Positions 56,431-64,000 of a DNA stretch of 64,000 bases are shown here, piece after piece. The stretch spans positions 1 through 64,000 of the forward strand of contig JAUJYZ010000182.1 of the NCBI GenBank assembly GCA_033675265.1. The letters are read 5' to 3'. This DNA is from Actinostola sp. cb2023. Its lineage: Eukaryota; Cnidaria; Anthozoa; Actiniaria; Actinostolidae. The position numbers and the translations under genes are program-made. Under the pieces are notes generated by a model. The model made no database searches. It saw only the letters and a list, made by a program, of their open reading frames with translations, and was not told the origin of the DNA. Position 1 is the first letter of the stretch; the number at the start of each line of letters is the position of its first letter.

Positions 56431-56695
56431 CAGTCAATGTCATTAAGGTTGTCCACCTCGGAAAGGCACATTTACACATTTACACTTTTACAAGCGCTGA
56501 AATACAACTCTCCACCTGAAATCTTCTGTATAAGGCCGCGGCATTCTTATGGCAGTATACTTCTACTGAATCTATCGACTCTGGGTCCATGCGCGCAAAA
56601 TTAAAACGAATATTACACGTGATGTTGCAAATGTGTAAATGTGTAAATGTGTAAATGTGCTTTTCCGAGGTGGACAACCTTATTGACATTGACTG
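56431..56695. mobile_element. TA-flanked MITE with CACATTTACACATT arms (copy 2)
   Basis: Outer ends CAGTCAATGTCATTAAGGTT and near-complement with TA on both sides (56429-56430, 56696-56697). From AAGGTTGTCCACCTCGGAAA inward it equals the MITE at 48699-48979, but the outermost bases differ. The right TA is followed at once by the TA of the next element. Confidence 0.85.
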
Positions 56696-56699
56696 TATA

Positions 56700-56965
56700 C
56701 ACCTATTTCAAAAAACGTTGGCATCTGAAATCTGCATCTGCATCTGAAATCTGCATCTGAATCTGTGACCTAAAAACACTCGTAGCAACACTATTCGCCA
56801 ACGCAGGTCTTCGCCTAAAGGTCATGGCATATTCCAGTAATTACAAGATATATTACAACTTTTATAATATACCCACAATAATAATAAAGTTTTTGTGCAT
56901 TGCAATCCCTGTCGGTCTCAGATTTCGATTGAGATTTCAGATGCCAACGTTTTTTGAAATAGGTG
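56700..56965. mobile_element. TA-flanked MITE, CACCTATTTC variant (copy 5)
   Basis: CACCTATTTCAAAAAACGTT and complement, TA outside (56698-56699, 56966-56967). Arms carry GAAATCTGCATCTGCATCTG repeats. Variant of the CAGCTATTTC family. Confidence 0.85.
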
Positions 56966-56967
56966 TA

Positions 56968-57544
56968 TGCCATTTTGCAAGTCTGGTGAGATAATTAGCG
57001 TCCCCGGTATCTATTATACAATAACAGGAGCCCATTACAATAACTGTGTTGTTGTTGTTTTTTCCAGCACGTAAATTTGTTGTAAATTATATCTGGGTTT
57101 TCGAGGCCGTTCAATAAGTGATGACGTCATAAAAATAAAAACCAAAGTTGATAAAGCGAAAATTATTGTTTTCGTGACGTCACACTTCGGTACTCTATAA
57201 ACTCACACATCGTGATTTATCAAATATAAAACCACACGGCTACGACACTAGTGTAGGAGAAATGTGACAACAAAACACAACCCGGCTGTATAATTTACAA
57301 TAAGCCTTTGCGAACCTAAATCAACACCAAATGGTTCTCCAACCGCTCTGACACATTCACATTTAACACATAACCGATAGTTTGTCATGGTATGTCCTCT
57401 GATAGACCACGTTCAAGCATGGTAAGGCATGTTTTTTTATAGCAATTTTAATTTTACAGATATCTCCATCAAGTTTTAAACCTATGAAATTAATGTTTTG
57501 ACATCAAGTGACATTTAGGTGTTTTGATATTTTTAGCTCGATGT
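56968..57544. other. Intergenic stretch, no gene seen
   Basis: Contains GTTGTTGTTGTTTTTTCC near 57044 and two TGACGTCA/TGACGTCAC sites (57120-57183). Nothing supported as coding. Confidence 0.5.
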
Positions 57545-57868
57545 TGTTGACATTTGGTGGTCACGTGACCTAAAAGCCAAGGAAAACATAAATGTGAAAA
57601 TGCGCTCACGGTTGTTATAGATTTCTAAAATCTTTTGATGTGAAATTGTTGCATATAACGTCTTTGATAATATTCCGTTTGGATTGGATGTCCATCAATT
57701 TTTGAAAACGAAATAATCAACAAAACAAGGCAATATTTGCATTTTTCTCAAGAACAAATTGTGTCGTGATTTTACAGCAAAATATTTTTGAAATGTATAA
57801 AAACCATGAGCGCATTTTTAAATGTCTGTTTCCTTGCCTCAAGGTCACGTGACCACGAAAAGTCAACA
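57545..57868. mobile_element. Foldback MITE with GGTCACGTGACC arms
   Basis: Each arm contains the perfect palindrome GGTCACGTGACC. The left arm continues CCAAGGAAAACATAAATGTG and TGCGCTCA; the right carries TGAGCGCA, AAATGTCTGTTTCCTTG. Outer TGTTGAC/GTCAACA border the element. Confidence 0.75.
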
Positions 57869-57927
57869 TTATCAAACTCAAAATCCCAAAGGGTCCCGAA
57901 TATCACTTTATGTCCAAAGATCAAAGA

Positions 57928-58443
57928 TCAAACATGGAGGTATTGATGAAAATGTGGTTTATTGTGTGAGATTAGTTGATTTAGATAATATTTTATAAGT
58001 AAATTAATATATAACTTTTTATTATTATTATTGTATATATTTGTAAAGCGCTTTCCAAGACTCGATATGGATGACGCAAACCACTGAACAATTTTGACGA
58101 CGATTCTGACTAAATAGCAACAAAACATAATTACACAGGCAGCCCAACTAGTGCCGCTGGCTACTCGCAGTACTCGCCTAATGGCAACTATGCCTTGTGA
58201 TGAGTGAATTCTGACATGATCAGTCACATGGATTTTATGGAATAAAACATTATCACAGTAATGACATTGGAATGGCTTCTTTCCAGTATGACATTGTAGA
58301 TGCTCTGTAAGGGATGTCTTGTGCCGAAATGTTTTGCCACAATAAAGACATTTGTATGACTTCTCTCCAGTATGAATTCTGAGAAGGCTTTTGCAGTGAG
58401 AAGGCTTTTGCGGCCAAACTTTTATCACAGTAAGAACATTCAA
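57928..58443 (-). pseudogene. C2H2 zinc-finger fragment
   Basis: Two complete fingers, YKCLYCGKTFRHKTSLTEHL and FQCHYCDNVLFHKIHVTDHV, each with the H-x3-H end and HTGEK/HTGKK linkers. They are preceded by half a finger whose Cys part lies in another frame (one-base shift near 58400). The frame leaves the fingers after VRIHSSQ into unrelated sequence. It may be a separate gene end or the distal part of the larger array upstream (58.7-60.3 kb). Confidence 0.65.
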
Positions 58444-58729
58444 ATGGCTACTCTCTAGTAGTTACCCTGCGAGCATGTTGATGTGATGTTGATGTTGATG
58501 TGTCGTGAACGATTTGGGTAGAGAAAAGCTAGTCAAAAACGTTTGTAATAACATAACGAACGTAGCCATCATTATACTATGATTGTGGGCGCAGATTTGG
58601 CCATCGGCTTAATAAGTTAATTCAACCGTGCGCATTAAAAAACAGTTTAAACCGGAATCAAACCTGAAATTATGAATCTCATTATCCAGATTCTTGGATA
58701 GTGGAATACAAAGCATCTACACGACTTCG

Positions 58730-60316
58730 GCAGGGTATCTAGTAGTGTGAATTTTGAGATGATCATGGAGATAGCGTTTGCGGCCAAACTTTTTATCACA
58801 GTTAGAAAATCCAAATGACTTCTCTCTAGTATGAATTTTGAGATGATCATGGAGATAGCGTTTGAAGCTAAATTGTTTTAACACAGTATTAAGAACATTC
58901 AAATGGCTTCTCTCCAGTATGAATTCTGAGATGAGATGTGAGCTGGTGTTTCTGGCCAAACTTTTTATCACAGTAAGAACATCCAAATGACTTCTCTCTA
59001 GTATGAATTTTGAGATGATCATGGAGATAGCGTTTGAAGCTAAATTGTTTTAACACAGTATTAAGAACATTCAAATGGCTTCTCTCCAGTATGAATTCTG
59101 AGATGAGATGTGAGCTGGTGTTTCTGGCCAAACTTTTGATCACAGTAAGAACATCCAAATGGCTTCTCTCCAGTATGAATTCTGAGATGAGTAGTGAGAT
59201 GGGGTTTGCGGCCAAACTTTTTATCACAGTAAAAACATTCAAATGGCTTCTCTCCAGTATGAATTTTGAGATGATCATGGAGATAGCGTTTGCAGCTAAA
59301 TTTTTTAACACAGTAAGAACATTCAAATGGCTTCTCTCCAGTATGAATTCTGAGATGAGCAGTGAGAAGGCGTTTCTGGCCAAACGTTTTATCACAGTAA
59401 GAACATTCAAATGGCTTCTCTCCAGTGTGAATTCTGAGATGAACAGTGTGATCGCCTTTCTGGCCAAACTTTTTATCACAGTAAGAACATTCAAATGGCT
59501 TCTCTCCAGTATGAATTCTGAGATGAGTAGTGAGATGGGGTTTGCGGCGAAACTTTTTATCACAATAAAAACATTCAAATGGCTTCTCTCCAGTATGAAT
59601 TTTGAGATGATCATAGAGATAGCGTTTGCAGCTAAATTTTTTAACACAGTAAGAACATTCAAATGGTTTCTCTCCAGTATGAATTCTGAGATGAGCAGTG
59701 AGATGGCGTTTCTGGCCAAACGTTTTATCACAGTAAGAACATTCAAATGGCTTCTCTCCAGTATGAATTCTGAGATGAGCAGTGAGAAGGCGTTTCTGGC
59801 CAAACGTTTTATCACAGTAAGAACATTCAAATGGCTTCTCTCCAGTATGAATTTTGAGATGATCATGGAGATAGCGTTTGCAGCTAAATTTGTTAACACG
59901 GCAAGAACATTCAAATGCCTTTCTCTCCAGTGTGTTTGCCATTTCCATGAAGGAGACTTTCGACAATCTCTTGAGAATGTGAATTAACATCATCGGTGGG
60001 TGAATCTGTTGCTTGAGTGCTGTTTTCAACTGATTCCTTTTCAGAGGGTAAATCTAATTCCTCTAAAATACTCAAAATTGATAAACGTTCATCCACGTGG
60101 ACAGCAGAAGCATTTTTCAACGAATTCCCATCAACTGCATTAACTGAATTATGACCACTATCACCTACAACTGTTGGATGTGGTTGACTTGCATCATCCA
60201 TGTTGTTGTCAGTTGAACCTGTATCGATGTACATAGAAGAACAGCCATTACTACAGCCATAATCATCTGTGTATATTATTGGTTGACCAAATATGATGTT
60301 GTATTCTATTGAACCC
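58730..60316 (-). pseudogene. C2H2 zinc-finger protein gene, decayed
   Basis: An exon starts after acceptor TTCTTCATTTCAG at 60316-60317 and encodes an acidic N-terminal region (SIEYNIIFGQPII; LSILSILEELDLPSE). One extra G in GAGAAAGGCATTTG (about 59925) shifts the frame at the first finger. The frame 59061-60029 then encodes ten fingers: the first has misplaced cysteines (FECSCRVNKF), nine are canonical with HTGEKPFECSYCDK linkers and the 84-bp period. TAA after FECS (59061-59063) ends it. Further fingers down to about 58740 are in other frames, with a duplicated lesion. Such proteins bind DNA through tandem fingers; this copy looks inactive or badly assembled. Confidence 0.8.
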
Positions 60317-60319
60317 TGA

Positions 60320-61285
60320 AATGAAGAACAAGAACAATATATCAATGTATATTAATAAAAACACAATTGTTCAGTTATTAATAATACGATGGGATAATAT
60401 TTGTAATATTTGTAATACTCAATGTATTTGTTAAGTCTTCGAAAAACAGACAGACATTTGACTGCCTCGATTGTAGTAATGACCAGATATAAAGTATTTG
60501 GGCTAAAATTGTTTGTAACTCTGATCGTGTTGAGGAGTAACTTCGAAAATGTTCATGATTTGACAGACCATTAGCTGAGTCAATACTGACCATATTGTTA
60601 GTGAGATAGTCACGTAAGTACAGACACAGAGGATAATCACTGATATAGGTGGAGTGGTTTGAGTGGAGTTTTGAGTGGTTCTTTTAGGTCCCTCTAACTC
60701 AAGTGTAGTGTAGTTTGTAGAGACGGTGACCGATATTTACGTGATCATCGATCCGAGTAACGTGAAGGAATTTTCGCACATTGTTCTGACTGGTCAAAGG
60801 ACCAGTGAGTGACATCAGATTCAAAAGTTCATCAACAACAAGTGGAATGGTTCAAGCGGAAGGGTTCACCCTGGTTACCAAATATAATTATATTAAATAC
60901 TAGTATACCCAATGGGAAGGGAGTGCTGCCTTTTAGGTGACAACAGTAAGGAGCTCATTTACATGATTTTGCATATGGATGTAGTCGTATGATTGTTTGA
61001 TTCTCTTTTTACAGGAGGGATTATCGTCTCGTGGCTGGAAGGCATATACATTGTACACGCTCTAGATGTTCTATTAGCGTCAACTCGGGGTTCTTTTATA
61101 TTATATTATATTATATTAAAATAATGCTATTTGAATAGATTAAATGTGAAACCTAAAAGCGTATTAGTAAACCTAAAAGTGTATTCTATTGTATGGTATC
61201 GCGCATCCTACAGAAGTCGTATTAGCCTAGTACTTGCACCATTTGATAACTATTTTAATTATTACAACAGAAATAGATAAGTAAG
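60320..61285. other. Upstream of the zinc-finger gene, no exon assigned
   Basis: At least one upstream exon must exist for the splice acceptor at 60316, but I could not identify it. The 71-codon minus ORF 60378-60593 is a weak candidate. A (TATAT)n-like tract, ATATTATATTATATTATATT, is near 61098. Confidence 0.45.
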
Positions 61286-61430
61286 GGTTAGAGAATAAAC
61301 GCGAGTGCTTTATGGGATTTAGAGCTCCGAGCAGCAGATAGAAGGCCACGAGGCGCGTAGCGCCGAGTGGCCCTTCTATTAATGCGAGGCGCTCTAAATT
61401 CCATAAAGCACGAGTGTTTATTCTCTAACC
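61286..61430. mobile_element. Hairpin MITE with GGTTAGAGAATAAAC ends
   Basis: GGTTAGAGAATAAACGCGAG and its complement-like TCGTGCTTTATGG/CGAGTGTTTATTCTCTAACC ends. Loop GGCGCGTAGCGCC is itself palindromic. Confidence 0.8.
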
Positions 61431-62098
61431 GTTTTAGAATATAGTCATACTCACGAGAGTATTCTTTGGCTGCATGTCTGTTGCTTTCCCAAAGGAATAC
61501 TGAATTCAAATACACATACGCTTATGCAAAGCTGTCCAGTTGTGTGTGACTTCAGTGGAGTGAAGATGAATATCCGAAGCTTGAGGCTTTTTTAAAAATA
61601 CGAAGCTTACAACGCTAGAATTTACCGGTATTTGTTGTGGAAATGAAGAGCAGAAATCTCAAAGTTTCTTCAAACCAGTAGGACGGACGGAATTGAAAAA
61701 CGAGAGAAATAATGGACACCGAAGAAAACTCAAGCACGATGTGGACATTTAATATATTGAAAGATTGGGCTACCTATATCGCAATAATCATACGGAGAAC
61801 TTGGATGACTGATGAATATCCGTACATCTATACACTTCTTGTAGAACATGGAGAAACTCGTTTGTGATTTCATTTTGAAGAGTAAGTCACTCGCTACGTT
61901 TCTTTAGTGTTTAGTATAGTTATGATCTGTATTTCTGTATCCGCACTATTCATGTATAGATCTAGCTGCTTAACGAATCCAAATAACTGTGATTTATTGG
62001 ATTATGATATAATAATATTTGAATAGTATTTGAAGATTAAACTAAGATTGTATTATAATATTTCTTGTATATATAGCTTAGTACACGTTATTCATGTA

Positions 62099-62230
62099 GA
62101 GTGCAAATATTATATCCGTGAAATAAGCGCTAACATTTAGTACAAATTAACATTTTACTACTAAGTAGACAACAATGATAAAGCATTTGGTGCTACTATT
62201 TATTATTTCACGGGTATAATATTTGTGCTC
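62099..62230. mobile_element. Small MITE, CCGTGAAATA type
   Basis: GAGTGCAAATATTATATCCG and CGGGTATAATATTTGTGCTC are inverted. Shares AGTGCAAA...CCGTGAAATA with the ends of the 31758-34349 transposon, so it may be its non-autonomous relative. Confidence 0.75.
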
Positions 62231-62294
62231 TAGTACTAGTTTCACGGGTATTCCCTATATTGTGCTACTAATAGGCTTTGAAACTAAGTTAGTT

Positions 62295-62385
62295 ATTAGT
62301 ATTCTCTATATAGAGAATACTAATAAGGCTTTGAAACAAAAGAAAACAAAGCTTTATTAGTATTCTCTATATAGAGAATACTAAT
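62295..62385. repeat. Duplicated 30-bp perfect palindrome
   Basis: ATTAGTATTCTCTAT followed by its exact complement occurs at 62295-62324 and again at 62356-62385, separated by a 31-bp spacer containing GGCTTTGAAACAAAAG. Confidence 0.9.
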
Positions 62386-62753
62386 GAATCCATTGTTAAA
62401 GCTCCTTTATGAGATATAGAGCGCACAAATGCTGGGCGCTGATTGGTCGAGTGAGTATGACTATATTCTAATTTTAAGTTACGAACACAATTTCGTGTAT
62501 TCGTGTATTCCACTGAATTGAGAAAAAAATGATTGAAAGTCAATTGTATTGTTCACAAACTCAGCAATAAAACGATCAATATAAACTTACGAGTGAAGAA
62601 CAAAGTCTTCATCCAAATAATTCACTGTATACAAGTGTGATTTAGCATATTTTAAAATTATTTGTTTTATTAATTTAATTCATTATTTTGTGTCCTATTG
62701 ACACTTTGATAAATAAATAATATTGTTATTATTATTATTACAACAGAAATAGA

Positions 62754-64000
62754 GGTGTTTCATGAGGTACACTGTAACACAGTAAAGCCAAATAATGATG
62801 GGTTTCCTGTGGTGTGTCATGGGGTGCACTGTAACACAGTAAAGTCAAATAATGATGGGTTCCCTGTGGTATGTCATGGGTTACACTGTAACACAGTAAA
62901 GTCAAATAATGATGGGTGCCCTGTGGTGTGTCTTGGGGTGCACTGTAACACAGTAAAGCCATAAAGCCAAAAATAATGATGTGGTTCCCTAAAGCCAAAT
63001 AATGATGGGTGCCCTGTGGTGTGTCTTGGGTGCACTGTAACACAGTAAAGCCAAATAATGATGGGCATGCCCTGTGGTGTGTCTTGGGGTGCACTGTAAC
63101 ACAGTAAAATAACAGTAAAGTGGCAAATGGTGGGTGATGGGTGCACTGTAACACAGTAAAGCCAAATAATGATGGGTGCCCTGTGGTGTGTCTTGGGGTG
63201 CACTGTAACACAGTAAAGCCAAATAATGATGGGTGCCCTGTGGTGTGTCTTGGTGGTCTTAGGGTGCATTGTAACACAGTAACACAAGTAAAAGCTGTGG
63301 TGTGTAAACACCAAAGTAAAATGATGGGTGCCCTGTGGTGTGTCTGGGGGGCACTGTAACACTTTGTAATGAACACAGTACAAGTCAAATAATGATGGGT
63401 GCCCTGTGGTGTGTCTTGGGGTGCACTGTAACACAGTAAAGCCAAATAATGATGGGTTCCCTGTGGTGTGTCTTTGGGTGCATTGTAACACAGTAAAGCC
63501 AAATAATGATGGGTTCCCTGTGGTGTGTCTTGGGGTACACTGTAACACAGTAAAGCCAAATAATGATGGGTTCCCTGTGGTGTGTCTTGGGGTGCACTGT
63601 AACACAGTAAAGCCAAATAATGACGGGTGCCCTGTGGTGTGTCTTGGGGTGCTTTGTAACACAGTAAAGCCAAATAATGTGGGTTCCCTGTGGTGTGTGT
63701 CTAGGGGGCATTGTAACACAGTAAAGCCAAATAATGATGGGTTCCCTGTGGTGTGTCTTAGGGTGCATTGGGTAACACTGTAACACAGTAAAGTAACCAA
63801 ATAATGATGGGTTCCCTGTAGTGTGTCATGGGGTGCACTGTAACACAGTAAAGCCAAATAATGACGGGTACCCTGTGGTGTGTCATGGGGTGCATTGTAA
63901 CGGTGTGTCAAGGGGTGCACTGTAACACAGTAAAGTCAAATAATGATGGGTTCCCTGTGGTGTGTCTTGGGGTGCACTGTAACACAGTAAAGTCAAATAA
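62754..64000. repeat. Second 57-bp minisatellite, runs off the window
   Basis: About 20 units containing GGTGCACTGTAACACAGTAA, AGCCAAATAATGATGG and CCCTGTGGTGTGTC. Main period 57 bp, with shortened and fused units between 62940 and 63390. Long ORFs on both strands are artefacts of the period. The sequence is unrelated to the minisatellite at the window start. Confidence 0.95.

Larger units (their letters stand above)
61435..62470. mobile_element. Inverted-repeat-bounded segment, about 1 kb
   Basis: TAGAATATAGTCATACTCAC (61435-61454) and its exact complement (62451-62470) face each other. The left repeat begins just after the hairpin MITE 61286-61430. The interior has no gene but holds the MITE 62099-62230 and two long palindromes. 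Whether it is one transposon is uncertain. Confidence 0.5.

Noticed and set aside
59034..59987. 317-codon plus-strand ORF and 341-codon minus ORF in another frame
   Set aside because: Shadow frames of the 84-bp zinc-finger repeats; the real frame has the Cys/His pattern.
62738..63920. ORFs up to 348 codons over the terminal minisatellite
   Set aside because: Same artefact of a 57-bp period; no start context, composition or domain of a protein.

Overview
The window is nuclear DNA of a metazoan. It is AT-rich and carries introns with GT/AG borders, long microsatellites and minisatellites, dense inverted-repeat transposons, tandem C2H2 zinc fingers and an uninterrupted GT31 glycosyltransferase. 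The style of the Ty3/Gypsy-like Gag and RNase H, the intronless beta-1,3-glycosyltransferase and several hairpin families suggest a marine invertebrate, most likely a cnidarian (inference, moderate). No bacterial operon, CRISPR array, rRNA or convincing tRNA was seen.

Layout. 1-2.5 kb: 57-bp minisatellite. 2.6-9.9 kb: foldback elements, including a 1.43-kb element with a 10-bp target duplication, and fragments of a rolling-circle (Helentron-like) family. 10.07-11.92 and 19.88-22.27 kb: two copies, in opposite orientation, of one foldback transposon with 9-bp target duplications and minisatellite ends; each carries a broken OTU-protease-like segment. 12.9-15.5 kb: a 2.5-kb near-palindrome whose empty site survives at 22.48 kb. 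18.6-19.5 kb: 98-bp satellite. 22.55-26.30 kb: a second large foldback element with GC-rich CGGACGG ends. 27.94-29.06 kb: the clearest host gene, a GT31 beta-1,3-galactosyltransferase-like enzyme on the minus strand.

31.5-36.4 kb: a Helentron-like element in reverse orientation, split by a 2.6-kb transposon with a CTAG target duplication and by a second-family Helentron. It carries an intact 261-codon membrane-protein frame; a decayed paralogue lies behind another Helentron 5' end at 40.3-41.2 kb, so the gene probably travels with the element. 39.64-40.08 kb: a poly-G/poly-C-ended MITE. 41.4-47.7 kb: a dead Ty3/Gypsy-like retrotransposon with 137-bp LTRs; its 5' LTR is split by an 860-bp transposon and its reverse-transcriptase region is replaced by a foldback element with a THAP-domain relic.

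48.27-55.18 kb: a 6.9-kb DNA transposon with about 122-bp nearly identical terminal inverted repeats and a perfect 9-bp target duplication (CATGTTTAT), hence Mutator-like. Its minus-strand gene joins a Ulp1/C48-type cysteine protease, two C2H2 fingers and, by phase-matched exons, the N-terminal region of MULE/CARF-like proteins. I found no catalytic transposase core, and the protease exon has one stop and two apparent frameshifts. This is the most interesting object in the window.

55.2-62.5 kb: many small MITEs and a decayed C2H2 zinc-finger gene with at least ten fingers in one frame. 62.75 kb to the end: a second, unrelated minisatellite, also of 57 bp. Most of the window is therefore nested mobile DNA. 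The GT31 gene is the only confident intact host gene; the membrane ORF may be functional; the remaining coding regions are mostly transposon-derived or broken.
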